Source: Echinarachnius parma
Lineage: Eukaryota; Echinodermata; Echinoidea; Clypeasteroida; Echinarachniidae
Direction: 5' to 3'
Length of the DNA: 64,000 nt
Assembly: GCA_037951105.1 (NCBI GenBank)
Contig: JBAMJV010003265.1
Location: 37,521 to 101,520 of the forward strand
Below, piece after piece: positions 25,071 to 35,045 of the stretch. The notes under the pieces were generated by a model. The model had not been told where the DNA came from and made no database searches. It was given only the letters and a program-made list of their open reading frames with translations. Numbering within the stretch: position 1 is the stretch's first letter; the number at the start of each line of letters is the position of its first letter. Position numbers and translations under genes: made by a program.

Positions 25071-25149
25071 CCTGAAACAGACATGACGATTTTATGAAGA
25101 ATGTGGCCAGCCCTAGAACAAAAAGTAATTTGAAGTTTGTCGCGGCCAT
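25071..25149 (-). CDS. Gene A exon 1: signal peptide
   Basis: 79 bp from ATG to a strong donor (CTGTTTCAGG/GTGAGT), ending in phase 1 to match the next exon. The product starts MAATNFKLLFVLGLATFF and continues IKSSC: a positively charged N-end, a hydrophobic core of about 12 residues and small residues near the end, as in a cleaved signal peptide. The start is supported by a TATA/Inr pair just upstream and by the absence of another in-frame ATG between the Inr and this one. Confidence 0.75.
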
Positions 25150-25194
25150 CTTCACAGTTTTCACTATTGAGAATCGTAAACTGATCTGCACGCC

Positions 25195-25237
25195 GGAATG
25201 GCTTGTTTCAGTTAATCCAAATATAATATATATATAC
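25195..25237 (-). promoter_or_regulatory. Gene A core promoter: TATA box and initiator
   Basis: On the minus strand TATATATATATTATAT (about 25237-25222) is followed by CCATTCC (25201-25195), a perfect YYANWYY initiator with its A at 25199, about 27-37 bases downstream of the TATA core. This predicts a 50-base 5' UTR before the ATG at 25149. The arrangement is seen in the sequence; transcription from it is inferred. Confidence 0.55.
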
Positions 25238-25691
25238 AGTTTACAAAAAAGCGACAAACGAAGTGAGATATTGTCAGCACATCACGTTAACAGACATCTT
25301 CTTTGACCGAACAGCGTGATCACGAGGATCCAGCAGATTATGACGATTTCACAGAGGCCTCAGTATATGGCGACTTCTGCAAAGTGTGCTGAATCACGTG
25401 TCTCTATTTTGTGGAAACTTGTTCAAAATGTCGTTGATCGCCCCAGCAAGCATAAATAGGCTCCGCCCATCGCTCGATAGTCCCATTACTAGTTCCTACC
25501 CAGCGTCCCCACTGTGGTGTAGCCACTGTCAGCCGGAATATGGTGGAGGTGGGGAAGGTGGATTCTATTGAGGTGTGAGGTATCATTTTTTTTTTTTTTT
25601 TTTGGGGGGGGGATTCTATTAAGGTGTGAAGCACGGATTAAATTATCGATTGTGTTGCGAGTGTTATGGATCATTTCCCCCAAGGTATTAC

Positions 25692-26095
25692 AATTTAATT
25701 TGAATTGAATTGAATTTATTCGGCAAAAAGTAAAATACAACATATCACAAAATAAATGCACATATACAATTTAAAGCCGGGACCTCTGTGAAGCAGCAGC
25801 TTGTATTTCAGAAACAAATAATGTACATTTTATTTACAATAAAACAACGAACGGCATGAAGCGGTAATTTTTATATATCACAATCATTCGCATTCGCACA
25901 GGATAGGAAAGAGAGAGGGAGAAAGGGGAAAGATCTAGTCATTCATGGATGACAGCTCATGAAACACCAAGCGTTTGAATAAAATAGGGTTTTGAAACGA
26001 GTAAGAGCGGTGCTAGATTTGAGTTCTTTACTAATATAATTACATTCATTTACACCAGTGAAACTAATATAATGGGTTCTGATTGTTAAGTGAGT
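25692..26095 (-). mobile_element. CR1-like LINE 3'-end fragment
   Basis: On the minus strand a frame near 26090-25945 reads IRTHYISFTGVNECNYISKE and STALTRFKTLF, resembling the post-RT C-terminus of CR1/L2 elements. It is followed by about 250 bp of UTR ending in AATAAATTCAATTCAATTC, the short tandem 3' tail typical of CR1-type LINEs. The copy is strongly 5'-truncated and belongs to a different family from the 18.5-21.9 kb element. Confidence 0.65.
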
Positions 26096-26598
26096 AATGG
26101 ATCAAAGCAATGCATCATGTCATAGTGTAGAGGAAGTGTTTGCCACTATCTCAAGGGGGGGGGGGCAAATGGGGGAGAGGGGGACGGTTTCTCTTGTCTT
26201 GCGTCAAACTGGATTCGGAGTCCTTCTTGTTCTAGATATCATGCCAGTCGTTTTTTTATTTATTTCATTTATTTATTTATTTCATTTCATTTAATTTTCT
26301 TTATCTTTTTTTGTTCCTGTTTTTTTTTTTTTTTTGTGTTTTGTTTTGTTTAGTTTTTTTTTTCTGGGGGGCTATACACAAGGTATTGGGACATGTCCAC
26401 GATTGTTTTGTTTGTGTGTGTGTGTGTGTGTTTGAGTTTGTCTAACACCACATTCTTACAATTGTGGCTAGTAATCTGCATTATGGATGCAAGGATGCAT
26501 TTACATTTAAATGACGGACCATGAATACACCTTTTACTACGATGGAATACAACTAGAACTACATAAATGTAAATACGCTTCTGACCGTAAGACATAAC
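26096..26598. other. Low-complexity intergenic stretch
   Basis: Contains a G-run near 26155, T-rich and TTTA simple sequence (26250-26365) and a TG run near 26415. No gene is supported. Confidence 0.6.
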
Positions 26599-26603
26599 AT
26601 GAC

Positions 26604-28237
26604 TGGATCACGGTAGCCCCCAAGAAGTCGGCCCGATACACTCCGCATGTATTGTATAAGGTCTAACCGAAGCTAGACGGGTTTTATTCAATCTGCAAAG
26701 ATATGAATGTGAAAGCATCCTCAGTACATGAATAAATGAACTGCACATCAACTTACATGTATCCCTTTTCTAAATATCTCTGTCTTAAATGTGCATACAA
26801 CTCTGAATGACACTCTGTTACTCATGTACATACTCTGTGTCATAAACCGTTATCTAAAAAGACTTATCTCAATCGTTTGTGGTAATCAAACCAATTTCTC
26901 TTGCATTAATATGCCAAAACTATCTGTTTGTTTGTACTAAATAATTCCTTTACCATGCATGCTCATGCATGCATTGTATATCTATAAATGCTTCTATAAA
27001 TCTCTGATAGCATTGTACTTTAAATTGCTATAACTCATATAATTAACAATAAACATGATGCAATAATTTGAATCCCTATTTTACAGTGAATCCAAAATTG
27101 GACACCTTGTCCTAAATTCATTCCGCCTATAATCAAATCTCCCCATTAAAGGTAACTGCATTTTGACAGTAAACCGATAGCTTCAATTCTCAATGATCCT
27201 ATAATTTGAATCAAATGTACCATCTTAAACCGGTGTTATTTCTTTTACATTCAAACATGTGTATAACTAAATAGCCAACCATAATCATAATTTGCCTGTT
27301 CCAACTGCTTCTATGACAAAAGTAATTTATATATTCTTATCGCATATCTAATTCATAATTACACAACTCAACTGCGCTTACAGTAATTAAACTCCTCCGT
27401 TATCATTCATACACTCTTCAAAGTTATTCATCTAGCTATGTGAATTCAATGCATAAGTACAAATTCATGTTGCATCTTTATGCCTAAAATTCCCCCAAAC
27501 GTGTATAATGAAATATGTATGTATTTCATCCTTTGTGCTACTTATTAAATGTAGATTTCATCAAATAAACCTTGCCTCAAGTTTGTCTTTCTTTTCCAAA
27601 CACTCGTTTGTAACCTCGACTCAAACGTAGTCTTATTTTCAGACCCTTCTAAATTGTACATCATTTCTCTAGATTTCTGACTCACAATTTGACTCCTAAA
27701 TGAATCTTCCATTCATCTAGACAATCATTTATGTTTCCTTTTACTTATAAATGTACTCTCTAAAATCAAATAAACATATAACCGTTCTAATTTATCAAGA
27801 GTGTAAATAGTTTGATTACTGAAACATATATCCAATGCACTCTGCACAGACTACGACTATTGCATTCGGTACGCAGTGTACTGCATGTATTATAATGTGC
27901 GACTATTGACCAACATCACTCTCATTTACCAACCAACTTGGAGGCTCATTTTCACCACATACAAGAATTATTTATCATATAAATCGAATATGCAATACTC
28001 ACTTCTATGAGGGAGTGTACTGGTAAACTCAACATGCTCATTACAGCCATCTAAATGCTGCAAAATTGGACCACAAACTCTGGGTCTTCAGACGAAAACC
28101 GTCTCTTCCAAAAACGTGTTAGCTCTGACATCCGTACGCCTGCTAAACCTAATTGTACGGTGACTTTAAAGGAGCCTTTATGGTGTCTTTAACTCGACAG
28201 CCAAAATATTATTTTCCGTTCTTTTTTCAACGAAACA
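26604..28237 (-). repeat. 3' LTR of BEL/Pao element
   Basis: 1,634 bp, beginning TGTTTCG and ending GATCCA on the minus strand (TG...CA). Nearly identical to 32602-34236; about ten differences were seen by eye. The flanking target duplication ATGAC is at 26599-26603, with its partner at 34237-34241. Confidence 0.92.
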
Positions 28238-28256
28238 TACCTCCCCCCAATGAGGG
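28238..28256 (-). other. Polypurine tract of BEL/Pao element
   Basis: On the minus strand TTGGGGGGAGGTA lies directly before the TG of the 3' LTR, the expected site for priming plus-strand DNA synthesis. Confidence 0.75.
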
Positions 28257-28413
28257 GTTTTACCTCATTTCAAAATTGGCCAAATTATTTTCAAGGATTC
28301 TTATACCGTTACTCTGACCTATACTTCATCTTAAGGTAATACGGTTGCACACAAACAAAAATTAACTTAGCTACGAACGTTAATCTCAGTCAATGTTCAA
28401 TATCAGTTCCACT

Positions 28414-28953
28414 TCAATCTTCATACCCTTCTGCCGGGTAGAGTACTACCACTTTGGTTATCGGTCTCTTATAGTCCGAGTTTGCAGTTTTCACTTTAAC
28501 GTTCCTTATTCGGCCATCAGAACCCGGATATACATGCGCTACTCTCCCTAGTGTCCACTTTCCGCGCAGAGCATTCGGATCTGATAACATTACAACGTCG
28601 TCAACGCGAAGGTTTCGTCGTTCCACATTCCATCGCTTCCGAGGCACCAGTAGAGGAAAAACATCGCGATTCCACGCTTTCCAAAACGAATCGACAATTC
28701 GCTGGACAAATTCCACTCTGTGTCTGGGATTCTTTGTTTCCATGAACGGACCTTGTGGCACTCTACTCGATGCGCGACCTAACAAAACATCATTAGGGCA
28801 TAAGTAACTACCATCATCCGGATCATTAGGCGCTCTTCCTATTGGACGCTGGTTCACCAGATTAGCTACTTCAACTAGACATGTGTACAACTCAAAGGGG
28901 GACAGAACTTGACTGCCCATCGCTTTTTTTAGCGCATGTTTACAACTTTTCAC
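28414..28953 (-). CDS. BEL/Pao integrase C-terminal part (after frameshift)
   Basis: 179 codons continuing integrase in a different frame from the main pol block. It starts at the KSCKHALKKAMGSQ segment, which follows the catalytic Glu, then has NQRPIGRAPNDPDDGSYL, PNDVLLGRAS and VPRKRWNVERRNLRVDDVV. The end LGRVAHVYPGSDGRIRNVKVKT forms the DUF5641/SH3-like C-terminal domain usual in BEL/Pao integrases. The first residue is an artefact of where the frame opens, not a real start. Confidence 0.85.
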   Translation of the reverse strand: MKSCKHALKKAMGSQVLSPFELYTCLVEVANLVNQRPIGRAPNDPDDGSYLCPNDVLLGRASSRVPQGPFMETKNPRHRVEFVQRIVDSFWKAWNRDVFPLLVPRKRWNVERRNLRVDDVVMLSDPNALRGKWTLGRVAHVYPGSDGRIRNVKVKTANSDYKRPITKVVVLYPAEGYED

Positions 28954-28960
28954 AAGAGCT

Positions 28961-31504
28961 TCAGCACACCCATTTTGATGAGGGGCATACGGCGTTGTGA
29001 ATCTCCATTCTACTCCAATCTTTCAATTGCTCGTCATCCCAGCCTTTCACCATCTCGCGTAATTCCCGTTCCGCGCCCACGAACTGTGTACCGTTGTCGC
29101 TCACAATGACTTTGGGTTGACCTCTGAATGCGAAAAATCTCCTAAGCACCTGAATGAACTCCATGGTGGAACAATCGACCGCTAGATCCAGATGGACTGC
29201 TCGCGTGTTGAGGCAAGTGAATAGGACACCATATCGCTTAGCGACCTTATTTCTACCGACTTTCACATTGTACGGCCCAAAATAATCACACGCGGTGTAG
29301 TGAAACGGTGGTGTAAATGGTGCGGCTCGTAACTCTGGTAGACCGGCCATCAGTTGAGACTCCAACTTTCGCTCCATCTTTCGGCACGTGACACACCTGT
29401 GCTTTATAGTCTTTGCCAGCCTCGTCACTCCTGATACCCAGTACTTCCGTCGTACCTTTGCTGCAGTGGTAGCCACGCCATCGTGTCCAATTTCATGAAA
29501 GTGCCTGGTGATGAGCTCCGACACTCGGTGCTGACCTGGCAGCAGCATCGGATGCCGGTTGTCGTAAGACACAAAGCTTTTCCCGACTCTGCCACCAACA
29601 TATATGATGCCGTCTTCTACATACGGGCTCAGCGTCTTGAATTCACCTCGTTTCACCTTGGCATGCAGTGGTTTTTGCCCTTCTCTAATCCAGAACAGCT
29701 CTGCCGATTCTAACTCTGATGGAGTGAGAGGTCCATTTCTTTCGTCTTCAGCTCCATCACTGCCTTTGTTACACCTGGCTCTCACATTGTGAACAAATCT
29801 CTTCACGTATGCAGTGACTCTTACTAGCCTCCTCCAGCTTGAATACTTCTCACAGTCCATGAAATCTGGAGTTAAGACTGCATTTGTCACTTGATTTGCT
29901 TTACGCCTCTCATTGTTCCCTTCTGCATTTTGAGACGTGATTTCACTGCACGGCCATTTTTCCTCAGTCAGCTTTAGGAACTCTGGTCCCTCTTTCCATC
30001 CTTTTAGCAACATTGGCACCGGCACCCCTCTGGAAACATCATCTGCTGGATTTTCCTCGCCACTTACATGTTTCCACTGCCGAGGATCTGACTTGCTCTG
30101 TATTTCTCCTACTCTGGCCGACACAAAGGGCTTAAAACTCCTTGCTTGGCTTCTGATCCATCCTAATACTATCATGCTATCAGTCAGGAAAGTAGTACCC
30201 GTTATCTCCAGAGTAGTCTCCTCTCTAATGGCTTCATCAAGTCTAGTGGCCATCACTGCTGCCTGAAGTTCCAGTCTGGGCAATGTCAACTTCTTCAATG
30301 GTGCTACCCTCGACTTAGCGGCAACGAATCTCACATCATACTGATCACTGTCCTTAATCTGCCATCGAAGATAGGCACAAGCTCCGAACGCGTCCTCTGA
30401 TGCATCACTGAAGATACATAGTTCAGGTGAACCCATTGCCTCTGGAGGGGTTAGACACCTTGGGAACGTCACCTCATTCAACTCTCTCATTTCTCTGAAC
30501 AGCTTGACCCATTCAGAGTTCTCTTTGGGCGGCAGCTCTTCATCCCAGTCTAATCCCAGTTGCCAAAGACGCTGCATTCCAATCTTGGCTCGCACCAGGA
30601 AGGCAGAAGAAAACCCTATCGGATCAAATATCCTGGGTATTTGACTTAGGATTCTCCTCTTCGTCCATTTGTGTGAGTCGTCTGTGTCCGCTTCAGTCAA
30701 TTTCACTTGGTATGAAAACTCATCTGGTTCATGTTTCCATACCGTTCCATGCACTTTCTCTTCTGTCAGGGTTTCCAGGACGTTCACCCCTTCTGGTTTC
30801 GTCTCATCTTCACTCATTTGGATATTAGAAAGCCAGCCCTTGACTCGGAAACCACCATCAGCTAGAACTGCATCGATGTTTTGGGTTAACTCCTTTGCCT
30901 CTTCTGTGGTTTTGACTGATGTGCAAATATCGTCCATGTAAGTGTCACGTTCAAGCACCATAGCTGCTTCTGGATGCTTTGATTTTCCCTCTTCTGCTGT
31001 TCTCCTCAGCGCTATCTGAGCGATGGCAGCTGCAGGCTTGTCTCCGAACGTGACCACCTGCTTCACATACACATCAGGCTTCCTGGAGGTCTGCATGTCT
31101 CTCCATAGGTATCGGTGCACCTGCTGATCTTCCTCTGTCATGAGCACTCTATGGTACATCTTAGAAATGTCACCACAAATTGCTACGGGATGCTCTCTGA
31201 ACCGAAGCAAGACTCCAAGCAAATTGTTCAACATATTTGGCCCTTTCAGCCAATAATCGTTCAGGCAATGTCCCTGGTAGTTGGCCGACGCGTTGAACAC
31301 AATCCTCACTGGCGTGCTTCGTTTCTCGGGGCGTATCACTGCATGATGGGACACATAATGCACCGGTCCCTCATAAGTAGACATCTCCTTTTCTGTTAGC
31401 TTTTTTGCTCCCTTCCAGCTTGTTTGAGACAACTGAAGCAGGCATGATTGTCCTTCACTAACTTCAGCCGTTCTTGCTGTGGCTTGGAAATGAAGTCTCT
31501 GCAC
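28961..31504 (-). CDS. BEL/Pao Pol: reverse transcriptase, RNase H, integrase
   Basis: 847 codons. Domains in order: RT (residues about 45-260; YEGPVHYVSHHAV at the start, FNASANYQG, AICGDISKMYHRV, catalytic TYMDD); connection; RNase H (about 360-520; IFSDASEDAFGA, LPRLELQAAV, FLTDSMIVLGWI, ENPADDVSRG); integrase with an H2C2 zinc finger (HFHEIGHDG, HRCVTCRKME), then the core with DYFGPY and VSDNGTQF, two of the three DDE acids. The frame ends prematurely near 29015: a one-base shift moves the region with the third catalytic residue into another frame. No protease precedes RT. It partly overlaps gag in a different frame. Confidence 0.93.
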   Translation of the reverse strand: MQRLHFQATARTAEVSEGQSCLLQLSQTSWKGAKKLTEKEMSTYEGPVHYVSHHAVIRPEKRSTPVRIVFNASANYQGHCLNDYWLKGPNMLNNLLGVLLRFREHPVAICGDISKMYHRVLMTEEDQQVHRYLWRDMQTSRKPDVYVKQVVTFGDKPAAAIAQIALRRTAEEGKSKHPEAAMVLERDTYMDDICTSVKTTEEAKELTQNIDAVLADGGFRVKGWLSNIQMSEDETKPEGVNVLETLTEEKVHGTVWKHEPDEFSYQVKLTEADTDDSHKWTKRRILSQIPRIFDPIGFSSAFLVRAKIGMQRLWQLGLDWDEELPPKENSEWVKLFREMRELNEVTFPRCLTPPEAMGSPELCIFSDASEDAFGACAYLRWQIKDSDQYDVRFVAAKSRVAPLKKLTLPRLELQAAVMATRLDEAIREETTLEITGTTFLTDSMIVLGWIRSQARSFKPFVSARVGEIQSKSDPRQWKHVSGEENPADDVSRGVPVPMLLKGWKEGPEFLKLTEEKWPCSEITSQNAEGNNERRKANQVTNAVLTPDFMDCEKYSSWRRLVRVTAYVKRFVHNVRARCNKGSDGAEDERNGPLTPSELESAELFWIREGQKPLHAKVKRGEFKTLSPYVEDGIIYVGGRVGKSFVSYDNRHPMLLPGQHRVSELITRHFHEIGHDGVATTAAKVRRKYWVSGVTRLAKTIKHRCVTCRKMERKLESQLMAGLPELRAAPFTPPFHYTACDYFGPYNVKVGRNKVAKRYGVLFTCLNTRAVHLDLAVDCSTMEFIQVLRRFFAFRGQPKVIVSDNGTQFVGAERELREMVKGWDDEQLKDWSRMEIHNAVCPSSKWVC

Positions 31505-32550
31505 TGATCGATCCAGTGCCCATCCTTACTCTTGCACAACCAGCATCGGAACTCTGAGGCTTTAGCGGGGCTTGAAGCCGATACCTGACTTACTGGTGCA
31601 TTGGGTCTTGATTCGTTCCTAACCGGTGCTGAGGAACGCATCCTGGCTTTCATTTCGCCTTCCATCCATTTCAAGGGCGACTCTAGGGTTGGTGTATCTT
31701 GCTCTTGTCTCCGATACCATATTCTGCGATCTTCCGTGCTCTTCTTACGCTCTATTATGGCCAACATATGACAGTTGTCCATGTCATTTGCTCGCCCCAC
31801 TTCCTTTAACGTGTGGAAGCTTCGGCGCACCAGGTTCACGAAGTCGAAAAATCTTACATCTTCTCCATACTTCACCGGCCTGAATCTGGAGATATCGTTT
31901 AGGATTGTATCGGCTACCATGCGTGGGTCTCCATAGATCAGATCCAACTGGTTCCACGCTGCCTCGTAGTCCTGACCAATGCCTGTGATGTGCTGCAAAG
32001 CTTTACCGCTCAAGCATGATCGAAGAACCATTAATGCATCTCTCCCACTGTATTGATGATGCACCACATGCTGAACATCTGCCTTGAAAATGTTATATTC
32101 TCTAATGTCACCTGACAACTTAGGCAGCTTTGGCTTCTCCATCTGAAAACGGGAGTGAGGAGCAGTGGATGGACTCTGTTGCGTGAGATTGGTAGCTGCG
32201 GGTGATGTCCCTTGGGTATCGTCGTTCTCTCTCACTTGTGACGCAGCAAGCTCTTCTTCATTTTGGCAGTAATCTCTCTCCTTGACATGAAGCTTGAGAA
32301 ATGATTTCTGACATTCCTCTATCCACTGCTCTCCTTTTTCAAACTCTTCATCATCCTCTATCATCTCAGAGTAAGCCTCGTGCTGCTCTTGTAGACTCGT
32401 GTAGGCTTCCTTGTAGCTCTTAAAAGCCTCTGTGACTTCACGAACTGGACGAAGCTCTTCCAGCATAAAGTCCAGAGCATTACCAAGACGTGTGAACTTG
32501 GCTTTAGCTCCTCTACGTTTCTGCTTCAAGCTCTTGGCGTCAGCAGCCAT
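31396..32550 (-). CDS. BEL/Pao Gag
   Basis: 384 codons from ATG (32550). A coiled-coil N-terminal part (residues 1-100) leads to a gag core with KLPKLSGDIREYNIFKADV, LRSCLSGKALQHITGI and DLIYGDPRMVADTILNDI, the DUF1759 block of BEL/Pao gag. A CCHC-like knuckle follows (CWLCKSKDGHWIDQC). A second Cys pair (ACFSC) begins but its frame ends within 20 residues, at the point where RT sequence is found in the next frame. I infer a deletion from about 31430 that removed the rest of the knuckle and the protease. Confidence 0.9.
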   Translation of the reverse strand: MAADAKSLKQKRRGAKAKFTRLGNALDFMLEELRPVREVTEAFKSYKEAYTSLQEQHEAYSEMIEDDEEFEKGEQWIEECQKSFLKLHVKERDYCQNEEELAASQVRENDDTQGTSPAATNLTQQSPSTAPHSRFQMEKPKLPKLSGDIREYNIFKADVQHVVHHQYSGRDALMVLRSCLSGKALQHITGIGQDYEAAWNQLDLIYGDPRMVADTILNDISRFRPVKYGEDVRFFDFVNLVRRSFHTLKEVGRANDMDNCHMLAIIERKKSTEDRRIWYRRQEQDTPTLESPLKWMEGEMKARMRSSAPVRNESRPNAPVSQVSASSPAKASEFRCWLCKSKDGHWIDQCRDFISKPQQERLKLVKDNHACFSCLKQAGREQKS

Positions 32551-32601
32551 GATGTCTTCTCTCGAACTCCGTATCCCAGGTCAGCGCAGAAATTGAATGT
32601 G

Positions 32602-34236
32602 TGGATCACGGTAGCCCCCAAGAAGTCGGCCCGATACACTCCGCATGTATTGTATAAGGTCTAACCGAAGCTAGACGGGTTTTATTCAATCTGCAAAGAT
32701 ATGAATGTGAAAGCATCCTCAGTACATGAATAAATGAACTGCACATCAACTTACATGTATCCCTTTTCTAAATATCTCTGTCTTAAATGTGCATACAACT
32801 CTGAATGACACTCTGTTACTCATGTACATACTCTGTGTCATAAACCGTTATCTAAAAAGACTTATCTCAATCGTTTGTGGTAATCAAACCAATTTCTCTT
32901 GCATTAATATGCCAAAACTATCTGTTTGTTTGTACTAAATAATTCCTTTACCATGCATGCTCATGCATGCATTGTATATCTATAAATGCTTCTATAAATC
33001 TCTGATAGCATTGTACTTTAAATTGCTATAACTCATATAATTAACAATACACATGATGCAATAATTTGAATCCCTATTTTACAGTGAATCCAAAATTGGA
33101 CACCTTGTCCTAAATTCATTCCGCCTATAATCAAATCTCCCCATTAAAGGTAACTGCATTTTGACAGTAAACCGATAGCTTCAATTCTCAATGATCCTAT
33201 AATTTGAATCAAATGTACCATCTTAAACCGGTGTTATTTCTTTTACATTCAAACATGTGTATAAACTAAATAGCCAACCATAATCATAATTTGCCTGTTC
33301 CAACTGCTTCTATGACAAAAGTAATTTATATATTCTTATCGCATATCTAATTCATAATTACACAACTCAACTGCGCTTACAGTAATTAAACTCCTCCGTT
33401 ATCATTCATACACTCTTCAAAGTTATTCATCTAGCTATGTGAATTCAATCCATAAGTACAAATTCATGTTGCATCTTTATGCCTAAAATTCCCCCAAACG
33501 TGTATAATGAAATATGTATGTATTTCATCCTTTGTGCTACTTATTACATGTAGATTTCATCAAATAAACCTTGCCTCAAGTTTGTCTTTCTTTTCCAAAC
33601 ACTCGTTTGTAACCTCGACTCAAACGTAGTCTTATTTTCAGACCCTTCTAAATTGTACATTATTTCTCTAGATTTCTGACTCACAATTTGACTCCTAAAT
33701 GAATCTTCCATTCATCTAGACAATTATTTATGTTTCCTTTTACTTATAAATGTACTCTCTAAAATCAAATAAACATATAACCGTTCTAATTTATCAAGAG
33801 TGTAAATAGTTTGATTACTGAAACATATATCCAATGCACTGTGCACAGACTACGACTATTAAATTCGGTACGCACTGTACTGCATGTATTATAATGTGCG
33901 ACTATTGACCAACATCACTCTCATTTACCAACCAACTTGGAGGCTCATTTTCACCACATACAAGAATTATTTATCATATAAATCGAATATGCAATACTCA
34001 CTTCTATGAGGGAGTGTACTGGTAAACTCAACATGCTCATTACAGCCATCTAAATGCTGCAAAATTGGACCACAAACTCTGGGTCTTCAGACGAAAACCG
34101 TCTCTTCCAAAAACGTGTTAGCTCTGACATCCGTACGCCTGCTAAACCTAATTGTACGGTGACTTTAAAGGAGCCTTTATGGTGTCTTTAACTCGACAGC
34201 CAAAATATTATTTTCCGTTCTTTTTTCAACGAAACA
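32602..34236 (-). repeat. 5' LTR of BEL/Pao element
   Basis: 1,635 bp, the upstream partner of 26604-28237; it should contain the element's promoter. The 51 bases between its end and the gag ATG must hold the primer-binding site; no match to a tRNA 3' end was evident to me. Confidence 0.92.
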
Positions 34237-34241
34237 ATGAC

Positions 34242-34950
34242 CCTAACAAACATAATTTCATATACATGTACTTCTTTACATACGCTAGCAACGATTTTGT
34301 ATAGAAAGGCTTGCAAGTGTTCCCAATGCGCTAGCCATTCTCGAATATCACAAAACAATAGTATAAATAAAGAGGTCAACTATATGTTAAAACAAAAATT
34401 ATGTATGCTACAAAAATCCTACGAGGAGGATTATTATTTATTTCGGTGTAATGTGTAGAGTTAAATTTTAATGAGACTACCTGCAGGGAGAATAAACCCC
34501 CCCTCCCCCCTCCCCCCCCCCCCCCCCCCCACCGCCATCAAGCATCATGAATACAGGACTTAGAGAAATGGGTTTGAATTAATGTTGGATTAACGTGTAT
34601 ATTCTATTAGACGGAGCAAGAAGGGTTTTCAAGACTCATCCCAAATAAGTCATATCCAACATGTCATGGCAACATTGTAATCTCTTTCCATTTCTTGATT
34701 TATTTCTTTGATCCTCCCTACCTCTATTCTTCTCTAAGCCTTACACTCTCATCACATTTTCTTTGACTGCAGCCACTTAAGGACCCACCCATGCCTGTTT
34801 GACCTGATTGGTCAAGCAGTCCTGACACTCACCCACTCACAGTTGCTTTCATTGTTTTGTGTCTCCGCCTCCTTTCCTCTTTCCAGCCCCCCTTCCATAC
34901 ATGTGTTTATGTTGGTATATATTCTGTGTTTTTTCTGTAGTAACTGTCAT
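34242..34950. other. Intergenic, C-run
   Basis: Noncoding. A C-rich run lies at about 34498-34530. The open frames at 34188-34458 are AT-rich and overlap the LTR edge; no domain is seen. Confidence 0.55.
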
Positions 34951-35045
34951 TTGTGCCCTGACGAAGATTCTGCTAGGATCGAAAGCTAGGCTGTATACGA
35001 CTCTCTTTTGGGGAGAAATAAACCACTCTACTTACGGAGGAAAAT
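34951..35045 (+). mobile_element. Possible Penelope-like retroelement terminus
   Basis: CCCTGACGAAG ... ATCGAAAGC (34956-34986), followed by a short tail with aataaa and an A-rich end, is reminiscent of the conserved terminal motif of Penelope-like elements, where CTGANGA and GAAA are the core of a hammerhead-like ribozyme. No reverse transcriptase is present. The call rests on this short motif only. Confidence 0.3.

Larger units (their letters stand above)
2314..25199 (-). other. Gene A: CUB/HYR transmembrane receptor locus (overall model)
   Basis: Inferred gene span on the minus strand. Exons in order of translation: signal peptide 25149-25071; CUB-like 24578-24279; CUB 16289-15897; HYR 14611-14381, 13095-12856, 12214-11975, 11306-11067 and 10398-10159; stalk 4322-4131; transmembrane plus tail 2792-2314. 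Every internal junction is phase 1 with GT-AG sites, and each internal exon is a multiple of three. The predicted protein is a type I membrane protein with five HYR domains. The CUB-like exon carries an in-frame stop near its 3' end, so the annotated full-length form requires skipping that exon, an alternative allele, or correction of the sequence. Other exons could be hidden in the long introns (4.3-10.1 kb and 16.3-24.3 kb). No name can be assigned; HYR-containing proteins include hyalin and many adhesion and complement-related proteins. Confidence 0.7.
26604..34236 (-). mobile_element. BEL/Pao LTR retrotransposon, internally deleted
   Basis: Complete outer structure on the minus strand: 5' LTR, gag, pol (RT, RNase H, integrase), purine tract and 3' LTR, flanked by the 5-bp duplication ATGAC. 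BEL/Pao is assigned from the gag homology block, RT motif TYMDD, the RNase H and integrase layout, and the 5-bp target duplication. The internal part is only 4.36 kb: the aspartic protease region between the gag zinc knuckle and RT is missing, and the integrase has a frameshift. The near-identical LTRs indicate a young insertion despite these defects. It sits between genes A and B. Confidence 0.9.

Noticed and set aside
29483-30941. Plus-strand open frames of 60-109 codons
   Set aside because: They are antisense to the intact RT/RNase H/integrase frame and show no domain.
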